A stretch of 64,000 bases of DNA from Lepeophtheirus salmonis (taxonomy: Eukaryota; Arthropoda; Copepoda; Siphonostomatoida; Caligidae): NCBI RefSeq assembly GCF_016086655.4, contig NC_052135.2:16396363-16460362 (forward strand), given 5' to 3'. The number at the start of each line of letters is the position of its first letter. Position 1 is the stretch's first letter. The translations under genes and the position numbers were made by a program. The notes under the pieces were generated by a model, which was not told the origin of the DNA, searched no databases, and saw nothing but the letters and a program-made list of their open reading frames with translations. Below, piece after piece: positions 45,191 through 56,850 of the stretch.

Positions 45191-45964
45191 AATTATCATA
45201 ATGTATTAATTGATATAAATCTGCATAAAGTGTATAATGTAAATAATCTAAAGATTGATTGTTAGTATTTTTAAAATTGTAAAGCTTCTTTTAAGTGGCA
45301 TTGCTTTTGTAAAATAGTTTGATTTAAATCAATATTGTATGAATGAGATTTTGTTCTCATATGTTATTGCATAATTATAGTAACTAAATGTATATACAAA
45401 GACTTTTCTATGTTTTGATAGTTCGCAATCAGTTATGAAGCAATTATATGTAAAAATAGTTTGTAAATGTACATATAGTTGATAAAATGAATTAGGTACA
45501 TTTAGCAGTGAGTAATATGTAATAACTTATTATACTTTGGTTCATTCAATCCCATAATACTTAAGGCGTTAATAAAAGGTTTCAATATGATCAAAGTACT
45601 AGTAACAAAAAGTCAAATACAGTCAGTTTTATGTCTGATGTAATGTAATAGTTTTGAGTTATTTTTTAAACTTAAAATACTTAAAGTAGTAAAATTAGAG
45701 AGTCTGCTGCTATTTTTTATTATTTATACAAATACTAAATTAAAAACTGTCAGAAATAGTTTTAAAAGTATAAGGGAAGAATACGTTAAGATTGTAAATT
45801 CAACGATGTAGTTAGAAACTGCGGCTTCATATTTACATACTTTGTTATTGCTATTGTGTAAAATATTATATTCTTTAGTCTTATTCAGAGGATCTAGGGT
45901 AAAAGTAATCAATGATTGAAAAAATGAAATACAGAAAATATAATAGAAAATAGTTTTTGAAGGG
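45191..45964. other. AT-rich stretch, nothing recognised
   Basis: No feature seen. Confidence 0.4.
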
Positions 45965-46190
45965 TAGGGCTGAATATTAGTTTACAAATATTTACATAAT
46001 TATTAAGAAATGTAAAAACCTTACCAAATTGGTTGAAGTATTCTTCTTCTGTAAAAGAGATATTAAATTAAGAAGTAATATAAAGTAAAGAGTGTTATTA
46101 CTCTTGAATCTACATTACTAGATTACTTTTCTACGGAGTAATATGTAATAAGTTACTTATTAATTAACTAAGTAATATTACCAAACCCTG
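45965..46190. mobile_element. Possible hAT-like MITE with AGGGTTTGGTAATATTACTT end
   Basis: The right end, read on minus, is CAGGGTTTGGTAATATTACTT; the left end reads TAGGGCTGAATATTAG. The inside is full of AGTAATAT and TTACTTATTA words. No matching 8-bp flanks, so support is limited. Confidence 0.3.
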
Positions 46191-49100
46191 ATATTTAGAG
46201 AAACTCTGTTTTACGTACCCCAATTCTTTGAATTGCAGAGATAATTAATTGGTCCTTCGATTATTTAGAAAAGTTTAAATTTGAAGATGTCAAAATAATC
46301 AATTTGTGGCCATCAATACTACAAACTAACATTTTATTCATTTTGAATACTTAAATGTTGGATTTGAGTATTTAAAAAGTGTCTTGAAATAAGAAAATGT
46401 ACTATAGCTAAAAATGTATTGGGCTAAAAAGGGTATTGCAGTGTTTATTATAGGTATATGCAACAACTTATTTAGTGAGCTTTAGGCATTGCACCCATAC
46501 ATTACTAAATAATATATATACATACAACATCCTAAGGCAGGTGCATCCAATAGATTAGCCAGTGATATGTAAGTATACTATAAATTATGTATGTATGTAT
46601 TTACAATAAAAAGCAGTTAACGAAAAACATGCTTTAAACAACCATTACATATATTAGGTATAAAATATACATAGGCTAGAGTGACATCTGGTGACCATAC
46701 AAAGTAAGTACCTACTCCATACATATACGATGTACAAAATATTTAACATGGAATGAAACTTTAAAAAAATAAAAATAAATACTCTCTAGGGTCAGTTTAA
46801 ATATTATGTAGTATACCTAAGTATGTAATATATACAATATACTCCCTTATAGTTGTACATACATACGGAGAAGGTATAAAGGATTAAAACATTAAATGAA
46901 AAGCTATACGAAGAGACGACATGGTGAAGAAATTTTATAACTCTACAATAAAAAAAATGTAGAAATAGAAGTTTGTATTTAACTTACTTAAAGATATATA
47001 TATTTATAGTACTCGTACATATATAGTGAATATCCAAGAATGAAATTGATACGGATAATAAAAGAAATTTGACCACAGAAGTTGAAGAAACGTATTATGT
47101 ATGTATATATTTATATCTGCGTCTTTATAGAAGATTACAAGAGAAAAATGTGTTAAATGTCTAGATTGAGTCAGATGATCGTGATGTATAATGATGATAC
47201 AGGATAATGGATAAGAAGAAGAAGATCTTTGTTATAAGTCATGCAAAGAGCTTAAGATAAGGCCCCCCTCCCTCCTCCTCCTCACTGTCTACTTAAATCC
47301 TTTTTTTTTCTTGACATCAGGGAAAGTTAAGTGATTCTTTATTATATCTTTCTAACTTTTTTGTCTCATTTACTTCAAATAAAAGACAATATATATACCT
47401 GTATAAGACAAAGTGTCAAGTCATTTGACAGAAGTAATTTGAATTTATAATTAGTTAATTGGATATACATACATAAGTACATCAAAAGGAAAAAAAATGT
47501 TACTCCTCCGAAATCAAGCTCTTTCTTTTTACCCTTCGTTAATATGTAACACCCTCGGCCTATTGCATATTATAAGTCACAAAAAAAAAATAGTATTTTT
47601 TTGTGCTAGGATTTATTACTTTTAAGAAAGTCAAACACAAAATAAATAAATAAATAAGGAATTGGATTTGACATATATATTAATTAACATCTAATTATTA
47701 TATTGCAACATGGAAAACTAAAAACTTTTAAGCTTTACTTTACAAATTGTCAACAATAGTTGTAAATATTGTTGGTACTTTTTTTATAGCAAAAAAAAAA
47801 AAAAAAGAAGATAGAAATGGTTGTTTGAACTGTCTATTCTGTGCAATTTTGTAGAAGTTGTAACTTATTTACGTAAATTATACAAGTTAAATCTAAAAAA
47901 TAGGGTGATTTATTTAGAAGAATAATTTACAGTTTTGTCATAAGAATACTGCTATAGTTTAATATTACTTAGATGATCAGTATAAAAATTATGTAATTTT
48001 AGACTTTTGGAAAAATAAAAATTGCAAGTATTGTTTAGTCTGTAAATAATTATTGGGTCCAGACGAGTTTTATAAATTTTCCTATCAGTCCTTGAGACCG
48101 CTTTTGAAGACCGTCGGTCCATCGAACTGTCAGTACTAGAACTGATTAAAAAAAAAATAATTAAAGTTTGGTTGCGTCATTAAAGACCGAACTTTATAAG
48201 TTTTAAGACTAATATTCTGTACCGTGCAAGGATACAATTATAATATTTACAACTGGGATATAAAATGTACCATTATATTCTTTGCACACTTCAAAACGTG
48301 TGCATTTCACATCTCTAATAATGATATTTCAAAATTGTAATTTGACCAATCAACTTATATATGGTACAACTTGTGCAGATATTTTAACTCGTACACATAG
48401 TGCCGTAATAAAATTTGTGAATGCGTGGCTGTTAACATAATATACACAATATAAAATAAAAGCATTAAATAGACTTTTGTGACCTCAAATAATTTATTTT
48501 CTTAATTATGTATAAATCTTTTGTGCATTTTGATACAATATGATTTTACTATGAAAAGACGACAATTATATATGATATTTTTTTAATTCTTTGCAATCAA
48601 TGCAAATGCCATTTTTTCACCTTGAAGTTACATAAATTTATTTCGGGGATATTAAGTTTTTAAATACTTTTATCAAATGTTATCAACATGTCACATAATG
48701 CATAATTAGAGAGGAGATTAAGGTAAAGTGCAAGGAGAAGGCAGAGCGAGACTATTGGTACCATTGATATACATATATTTTCTTCACATGAGCTTAAATA
48801 AATACAAGGGAGAAAGATATATTACTGTTTAAATGGAGGGAGAAAATTGAAACTATATTGAAATATACAGTATACTTTAGTTTACTAGAGCTTTAAAAAA
48901 ATTACAACAAATGTAGGCGAGTGTTATTTAATTCTTCTTTTGAGGAAAGATGTTTTTATTACATTAATGAGCGTTATAGATTTAAAACAGAGACTACGTG
49001 ATTAATATTTGTATTAGGTAGGTGTGAATTTTTTGTCCTCAATGTATGTATATTTTTATGTAATTCATAATTAACTTCATGAAGTCATCTTTTTAACAGA

Positions 49101-51574
49101 AATAACCATGACAGACTGGATTAAACTCTTGTGTTCCTTGAATTAACAAAGTAAGTTCTGTGAAGGAAATAAAAAGTTCCATACAACATAAATCAAATGG
49201 GGAAAAAAAAGATAAATTGACGTCATATGTAGTGTCATAAAAAGATACATCTTTCCGTGGAAGAAAAATAAGACAAACACCATATACCTCCTCATGCTAA
49301 TTGTTGCGTTTCACTTGTTTGTTGTAAAGGTTTAATGATCATTACTTTAAAAAAGAACAATACTATCAACCAGCTTTTCTTTGCAAATTGCAAAACTGTA
49401 ATTTTAATCGACAAAAGTCCCATTGATAAACATAACATATCAATGCAAAGCCATATTGGAGGCATAATTGTTGGTATAGTTGCTATATAACAAAATAAAC
49501 AAGTTTCCCTAAAACATTAAAGAAACTTCATCTAATGCCTTTAAAAATAATTTAGAATGTAAGTTTTTTAAACATTTGGTTTTTATTGCACCAAGATGTC
49601 CGTCTTCTAGACTGATAGTGTCGCATAATAATGCTGCTTTTCCAATATAATTTTAAATTAAGTCCAACTCGAAAACATAATTCAACCAAAATATGTAAAT
49701 TTGCAACAAGAATCAATAAATTATTGGTCTTTATAGAAGAGTTACTGAAAAGGAAACTTTAACCATTCAATCAATCGTATCGTTATCATCCAAATATGTA
49801 TAAGTTGACTCTTCCAACCCTTTACGAAATGTTTCAAAAAATATATATATATATTAGTCAAGGAAATATTAAACTGATGTATATCTGCGAATATAAGCTT
49901 AGGATTTTTATTCTTATAAAATATAATTTTTTATCCCTCTAGAACAAAATGGGCAACATTGAAAAAGATTGCGTTGTATGAAAACTCTCTGTTAGTTGAA
50001 TAACGATCTATTCAACTACTCCTATCAATATTAAGTAAACAAGTGACTCCACATATTATTTACTCAAGTAGTCAGTAGTGATTTCTTAGATGAACCAAAC
50101 TTTTTTTTTTTCCTTTCTTCCAAGAAGTCTCTAATTGGATGTTATTTTCTTCGTTTCTTAAAATTAATGAACCCTTTTTTATTGTTATTATTAACTTTTG
50201 CACACATCTTTACTAAGGAATTCCTCTGAATCTTTTGACCCCATCAAGGTACACACATACATGGATTCATTATTAATACTTAAAGCATTCTGTTTTGACA
50301 TTGTAAGACATAGGTAGTTAAGCATTTATAACTTAGGGGTCTACAATACACATGGAACAATCGTTTTTTTCTCTCCACTTTTGCATGTAATATTGTACAT
50401 TGAATGACTATTTCTGCATTTCCACTGATCCATCATTCTAAAAAAAAATAATACAATATTTATTGTATATATTAAAATACGTTGAGGAGTATAATTATAG
50501 GCCTTCATGCAGCATTTAAGCATAGTTCACAAACACTACTAGTTATTTTATATATGTATATATATCTTTCTTGCATATATTATGTCTATGTACGACGTAC
50601 GTGAACGTGGATGATTAAGAAATATATATTTTTGTATTCACAATTTCTTGATTTGCAATATGTTCGTTCGGTGGTAGAAGAATACATAGTTGTATGTATA
50701 CATAAGTGCTGAGTTGTATATGTGGAGATGAAGAATAATGGGAGGTAGGAATTTATGGGTATGTACAAGGGATTGTCAAATTATTCTGATCATTGAATTA
50801 TGGAAAAGTCAAGCTTTTATTCGAGAAGCCAGTGTTTTCCGTGGTAATAGTTGGATTTATTTAAGAATAGAAATATAGAAAAAAAAAATCAACAAAATGG
50901 CTAAATTTATCTTTTTGACATCTGAGTAAGTACAAACAACCAAAGGTATCTAATTAATTTGTAGTTAGGAGGTGATGCTTTATATTTATCCATTATCAGG
51001 GCTGTATTGTCCCTTGGCCAATTAATGCTGTGAAATATTTTCAAAAGATTTTTAAATTAAACTTTTTAATATGGCTAAAATGAATGTAAATAAGAAATAA
51101 ATATAGTAATCCATAAAAATGGATGCCCTTTGGACGATAAAAAGGTTCTGATCACACCAAACAGATATGAATAGATTGTAAGTATCCAATTTTCGGGATC
51201 ACTATATACCCATCGATTAGTTTCCACATCTATCAGATATTTGCATGAACCATGTATTTTCTTGTCAGTTCTCGATATTTCTACTATTATTAACTCTTAT
51301 TGGTGATTGACAGACTTCCAGTTACCTTTTCTTTAGCTGTGAACAACTCTTAAGTATTAGCTGAAGAATAGACCACAGTTATGGATAATGTGATAACTAC
51401 CAACAATTTCGTAGCTTGTTTTTTATCTTTTTTTGGAGGACATATTCTCAGATGTAATAAAGATCGAATCATAATGTGTTTCACTCTATTTGTTTATATA
51501 TTTTGAAAATAGAAAGGTTGTAAATTGTAAGCATTTTCGTTATGTAAAAAAAAAGTACCCAAATATATCATTTT
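46191..51574. other. Long AT-rich stretch with microsatellites and no firm feature
   Basis: Short (AT)n, (AAAT)n (47641-47656) and a C/T-rich patch at 47262-47285. At 48050-48240 the words GACCGTCGGTCCATCGAACT and GTCATTAAAGACCGAACTTT recall families A and B, but the segment has no ends. TGACGTCA occurs at 49218-49225. Minus frames at 50341-50523 and 50586-50768 are low-complexity. Confidence 0.35.
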
Positions 51575-51740
51575 AACCCTAAAAACTTAAAGAATGTTTT
51601 AGAGAAGTGCACCTTAGTTGTCATGACGTTTTACAAAATTTGCTAAAAGAAGCTGTATTTTGAAGTAAATTAACAGAATCCTCACTCTATATAAAGTAAG
51701 AGCATAGGCAAGAATTAATCTGTTTTCGATCTTCCAATCT
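51575..51740 (+). repeat. Family C dispersed repeat, partial copy 6
   Basis: CTTAAAGAATGTTTTAGAGA, then TTAGTTGTCATGACGTTTTA, match the opening of the family; the later part is diverged. Confidence 0.45.
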
Positions 51741-51764
51741 ATGTACCCTTCCCAATTTCCCGTA

Positions 51765-51960
51765 TCGTTTGTCGTCGAGTCTTTAGATTGATTCTTGGCG
51801 AAGTATTGGGCAAAGAGTCAAAGTATAACCATGAAATTATGTTCCACAAATCCACAATAAACACTACCCGTCAATAGGGAAGGGTCTATTGGGCAATGAG
51901 GCATAGTTCTATTTTGCACGTTGATCCGCAAAAAATCGATCTATTATGAAGTCCAAAAAT
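51765..51960 (+). mobile_element. Family E element, copy 2
   Basis: Reads GAGTCTTTAGATTGATTCTTG, GTCAATAGGGAAGGGTCTATT, TGAGGCATAGTTCTATTTT and GTTGATCCGCAAAAAATCGA. These parallel the minus strand of 16221-16365 and its neighbour. The ends are more worn than in copy 1. Confidence 0.5.
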
Positions 51961-52309
51961 ATTCTGTTATTAAAATACATTAATAAGTGAGTATTTAGAC
52001 TATTTCATATAAACTTGAGTAAATACATATTTTTAAAAGCTCTTGATGTTCAATACAACTATAAAAGTTCCGTATAGTTGCAAGTTAGAATTATTCAAAA
52101 AGTCACAAATCAGTGATTTTTTTAAATAATCAATTTACAGCATAAAAGTTAACGGGAGGTTCTCCAAGAAGACACAAAATCACAAGAAGCAATACTTGAT
52201 CAATCTCTAACATTTATTGCATTTTGGAACCTTTCGACCAAATAGTAACATAAAAAAAGTCATAAAATATGTTGGTACTTGTTAGTACATAAAATCTTCC
52301 CAAGAAACT
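51961..52309. other. AT-rich stretch, nothing recognised
   Basis: No feature seen. Confidence 0.4.
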
Positions 52310-52480
52310 ATGGAACTATAATTCGATCATTGATAGGAATTATCCACGGGTTAACAAGAAATAATTTAAATTAAGCCAACTAACGTTCAGAATACTGATG
52401 AGGGGAAAATAAGCAGAAAAAATGACAGTTGACAACAAAGAACATGTAAATTTTTGTTAATGAGGTAACACCGTGTAATA
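52310..52480 (+). repeat. M module, copy 3
   Basis: GTTCAGAATACTGATGAGGG followed by GCAGAAAAAATGACAGTTGA. It stands alone about 85 bp upstream of a family B element. Confidence 0.5.
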
Positions 52481-52564
52481 TAAATATTGTACAAACATCT
52501 AATTATCATCATCTGCTTTGATAATTTTAAAGTAATTTTCGAATATACATACATATATAATATA

Positions 52565-53389
52565 CAATGTTGTGACCTTATCGGTCTATTGGTTCAAGCG
52601 GTTCTGATTCTTGAACCGTCTGTACCGGAACCGACAAAGTCAAACCGACACCGCAATATATTGCTTATCGGTCTCGGTTCTTGTGCTTTTGTTCCTTATA
52701 AACAATAAATTACTTTTAACAAATAAGTCAATTTTTTGAGTTTTTTTTTGTGCAATGGCAATTTTTTCCAATGATTTCTTTTTTTGTGGCCAGGGGGATA
52801 CGATTATATCTAAGTTCAAAATAGCTAAGGGCTTCTTATGGATCTGTAAAAGTGGTTTGAGGCCCCACACTGCGTAAATAAAAGAGGAAAGGGGTGGGAT
52901 AGATTATGGATCCAGGTCCGCTACTAAGCTTGTCGGGGCTCTATAATATTTCCTAAGCCAGGGGTTTCCATGCTTTACTATACCAAGGCCCTCCCTACAA
53001 CAATACATTTTTGTATTGTTGCCCCCTTATTAGGAAACATCTGTACAGTGTATATGTAGACTGAAAGCAGTTCTCCATCTTATTGCGCCCCCTTCCCCAG
53101 CCTCCTCTCACGGTCCACTTTGAAAACTATAGCCTTAAGCAATCTTAGTATTTGGGGCCCTTTCTGGAACTTGGGCAGTACATATGAGGTAACTGAACCC
53201 CTATTTGTGTCTAATACCATTTCTTGGGCCAGAACTTTCTAGAAACACCCCTTGTTTTAAATGCCTGTTACCAAAATGAGCCTGTATATAAAAAAACCAA
53301 GAGCAATAAAGCTGAACCGAGACAGAAGCCATTGAAATGAAAGAAACAGGACTGATAGAACCGCTGAACCTGAATCGGGCACAACCTTG
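52565..53389 (+). mobile_element. Family B hAT-like MITE with target duplication and nested insertion
   Basis: Left end CAATGTTGTGACCTTATCGG and right end, read on minus, CAAGGTTGTGCCCGATTCAG; the similarity of the ends continues for over 30 bp (GCGGTTCT in both). Flanks ATAATATA (52557-52564) and ATAATATT (53390-53397) agree at seven of eight positions. A second, smaller hAT-like element lies inside at 52959-53132. The frames at 52487-52708 and 52640-52870 are accidental. Confidence 0.75.
52959..53132 (+). mobile_element. Nested 174-bp hAT-like MITE
   Basis: Starts CAGGGGTTTCCATGCTTTA and ends, read on minus, CTATAGTTTTCAAAGTGGACC. Such CAGGGNTTCNNAAACTTT ends are usual for hAT MITEs. Flanks TCCTAAGC (52951-52958) and CCTTAAGC (53133-53140) agree at six of eight positions. 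GC-richer than its host element. Confidence 0.55.
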
Positions 53390-53397
53390 ATAATATT

Positions 53398-54586
53398 TTA
53401 TACTACATGTTCCTTTAATTCGTCAGTTGCAGCTGCACTGATTAAGTATGAGTAAAAATTATGGTATTAAGATTAATTCATCTGACCTATGAATTATTTT
53501 GAAGCCCACATAAAGCATATTTCCTTCTCCAGTAGCGAGAGAGTATTAAACCTACATACATTGAATTAAAGACAGTGTTCGGGAAACAGGGGTAAATTAC
53601 CCCATTTGTGGTAATTTAAAACTTTTGGTGGATAATGGGAGTTGATGTTTGGGCCTTTACTTCTTGGTGTTAAAGGAAGTAAACATCATGCCATTCATTG
53701 GGCTAAATTAATTTTACTACATGCTATTTTCAGGTAAGGGTAGAAAAAGTTACCTGACCCCTGGTTTAAGAGAATTATATCTTCGAGTGCGTAGTTTCTT
53801 TCTTATGCACTGATGTATGTAAATAAATATATATGATTAAAAGTGACAACAAGGACATAAAAAATTAAATGATAATTGGGTAAAAGAAATAGTTCTTCCC
53901 TTGAAATTTCCTTGTTAATTTAAATTATGTGTTGATTTATCATAAATCATAGAGTGTTTACTTATCTGAAAACTTTAATTGATGAGACAAAATCTTATTA
54001 AACATTTTCCCGTTTTTTTATTTGCAATAATGTCAAAAATAGTTAAATGAATAATTAATTACATATATTTTTTGTGTGATTTCCTTTTATAAATTATGTA
54101 TTCTAAAAGTAAGAATCGTTTTATATTCATGCCTAGGTACATGGATATAGCTAGCGTATAATAATAATAAAAAAACTAAAAAGGAGAAGGGGGGATTTTT
54201 TCTTCTTTTGCAATTTATTGTTGATTGCATTTTTAGGATATACGATTCTCATTTTCATGAGATGTCTATTTAAATTTCCTTCCGAATTTATGTACTGACA
54301 TTTATTTGCTACAGTTTATTTGACTCAAGAAGGGGATTTATTATTCACACCCTTCCTTACCCAATAGCGGTCTGTGAATAAATTTAGCATAAAGAGCTTT
54401 GAAAACTTATACAAGACATAACTTACCTTCTATTCATTTGCGTCTATAAGTTGTGTTACGCCGCTTTAGGCCTCTTTTTAGGGATATTTATGACTTTGAA
54501 CAAGCTTTACGTGTGATTTTTATATTCGCATATCTATGGGTAGATAAATACATGAATATATAGGGTTCTAATCAAAATACATATAA
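53398..54586. other. AT-rich stretch with one imperfect hairpin
   Basis: GATGTTTGGGCCTTTACTTC (53645) and AAAGGAAGTAAACATC (53673) can pair. A palindrome AGGGGTAAATTACCCC lies at about 53589-53604. No gene. Confidence 0.35.
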
Positions 54587-54682
54587 CAATGGTTCTCAAT
54601 CCTTTTACATAATCAGAAATGAACAGTTCATTTTTCTTAATCTTGCGCGCAAACGGCTTATCTGGTTGAGAATTTAGTTCTA
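54587..54682. mobile_element. Possible tiny hAT-type inverted-repeat element
   Basis: AATGGTTCTCAATCCTTTTA at the left and TTATCTGGTTGAGAATTTAG at the right are roughly complementary ends of the GGTTCTCAACC type. About 95 bp. Confidence 0.3.
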
Positions 54683-54728
54683 TAAGAATTGATTTCCGTT
54701 TAAAGAGTTTTTATGTATTATACGTCTC

Positions 54729-54807
54729 AATACGACAAAAAACTGCCAGCTTTAGGGATAGAATCAAAGCCGTCATTGAGACCAGTGAAGGTCCTATTGA
54801 AAGATAA
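54729..54807 (+). pseudogene. Tc1-like transposase C-terminal tail (relic)
   Basis: The frame reads QYDKKTASFRDRIKAVIETS, then EGPIER and the stop at 54805-54807. This matches the usual end of Tc1-type transposases (D.V.KTC.SFR.RI.AVIE..GG.IE). Nothing transposase-like lies upstream, so only about 26 codons survive, with an intact stop position. Confidence 0.6.
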
Positions 54808-55269
54808 AGCTTCTGTGCCACAACTCTCAGAATCCAGAACAATTTTTTTCCTTAAAATAAAAATTTACACTAATTTAATTTAATCCCTGACCGCTCATTT
54901 TACCTCCTCACTTTGTTTACATATTTTTGTATATATATTTACTAATCAAAAGTAATTTTTTGCCCAGAAAGGAAGAGAAAAGTAAATAGAAAACATTCAA
55001 GACCAAATAGAAGCATTGCACAACAGAACTGCAGATTTATACTCGAAGTTAGAGAGTTTGCACAAATATGTAAAACCAACATGGTGGACCTCAACATAAG
55101 AAGGAAGTCTTGGTTCAAATATTTGCAAAACTATCGGCACACGGAAAAATTGATTGTGTGAAGAAGAATAAAGAGACATAAAAAACATAGACCCATTAGT
55201 CATTTTGAAAAATCCCTTCAAGGATTCTCATCAAAAGTGCCTTGAGTATAGGTTGGCAAAATCTTCACT

Positions 55270-55500
55270 TTATACCAATAAATCGAGAGCGAGTCCAGAG
55301 GTTAAAATGTGTTCATTCGCTAAGAAGGAGACAGAGATGTCATCTCTTTTTTTTTCTTTTGCCAAATGGTTGCACCCGCGTTGAAAGAGGTAGATGCCAT
55401 AGTATGGTGTCTCAAAATAGAGATCATTGTTTCCAAGGTCACGAAGATGCTGAACGTGACAATGCATACAAATATAATTAACCCACACGGAATCCAAAGC
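55270..55500 (+). pseudogene. Doubtful Tc1-type helix-turn-helix relic
   Basis: In mixed frames: KKETEMSSLFFSFAKWLHP, then RCHSMVSQNRDHCFQGHEDA, then ERDNAYKYN, a stop, and PTRNPKLNVNLDQ. The order resembles the first DNA-binding domain and the following linker of some Tc1 elements (K.R.EM.SL......I.....VS..TV....K.LE...), but individual matches are weak. It follows the tail at 54729-54807 on the same strand, so it would belong to a different copy. The opposite-strand frame at 55270-55497 is equally open and unrecognised. Confidence 0.25.
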
Positions 55501-56850
55501 TGAATGTCAACCTTGATCAATACCCCAATACAATCAATACCCTAGTATCAATACTCCTTCTCAGGTGAAGCGACAGGATTAGCCACATAATAATTTTAAA
55601 TCCCACTGTTGACAAATAAGATCCAAAGAAGGAGTATTGTTAGTTACTCTTGATTTTCTTCTCTATCTTCAGAACTTTTAATGGGAGATTGATTTTCTAG
55701 TTTTTAATTCCCCTTTGAAGGGGGGAAGGGGAGATAAATAAATAAATATTTCTTGTGGAATTAGATTATTGATCTCAAATAGTTATATAAATTCATTCTT
55801 TTTATCCTTTTCTATTCATATTATTTATAATAATTGTTTAAAATTGTGATTCTAAAGAGTACGATATGGTATATACTGCACTTCATTTAAGTATATTTTA
55901 GAACCTTTATTTGATTTAAGAGATCAATATTGGTTCCGATATGGCCTTTGAAATACATTATATCAATTTCTCATTCTTTTATGGTGACAATAAAATTTAA
56001 ATACTTTACTTGGAATTTACGGTGCCTCTAAAGGGTGAAGGAGAATGATTTGGAGAGAGAAATGAAAAATAATACTTGGGTTGACGGTTCACGTTATAGG
56101 TATAGCAAATATTTATTGGCTCCTGTTTAGAATATCCTTATAAATGAAAAAATCATACCAAAAAAAAATTATTTCATAAGTCACATTGTTCCTTAACTTT
56201 TAATTTCTTATTCTTCAAGGTCCTTACTTTCTTCATTATGGTACATATACACTAAACATATATATATCTATTTAACATTTCCTTTCAAAAAGTCTAAATC
56301 TACAAATTGTGTAATTAGAAGACTGTACGGCTTAAATGACGAAAATGTAACCTACAGGTCAAAATAAGAGGATTCTGTTAGTGATTACGATTCGTTGGTA
56401 TATATATACATAAATAAGATACCTCTCTCCGATTCGAATGTTTGATAACCTTTGAGCCCCCCAAAAAATATAACATTGTACTCAGCCTTATATATTTTGT
56501 CCCGTAAACACAAAAGCAAGCTAGAAGTTTTCTTCTCAAAATTGAGCATGGACATATTTTATATTCTTCGATGTCAATTTTTTCCAAACAATTATTCCAA
56601 TTAATTCGTTGGAGGTACCGCAAATTTTAACTAAATTAGCATAAGTTCATCTTGACAATAAAAAGATTGGAAATTAATGGATTTTATTTGAAAGGTGATA
56701 TTGTGGTCAAATTAAGTCTCATATATCAAATGAAGGCTCTATACTAGAAACATAGAGTAAAATTTTATGTCTCTCAACTCATCCCTGAAATTTTAATACA
56801 AAGCCAGTAATTGATCGAAATATGCCCATGAAATATTTGACTGTGTATAT
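55501..56850. other. AT-rich stretch, nothing recognised
   Basis: The minus frame at 56378-56623 opens at an ATG but shows no known family. Confidence 0.35.

Noticed and set aside
48050..48240. Additional family A or B copy
   Set aside because: Shares only scattered GACCG/CGGTC words; no ends or ordered alignment.
53570..53770. Possible MITE bounded by ACAGGGGTAAATTACC and GACCCCTGGTTT
   Set aside because: The ends match over only about ten positions and no second copy was seen; only the local hairpin is reported.
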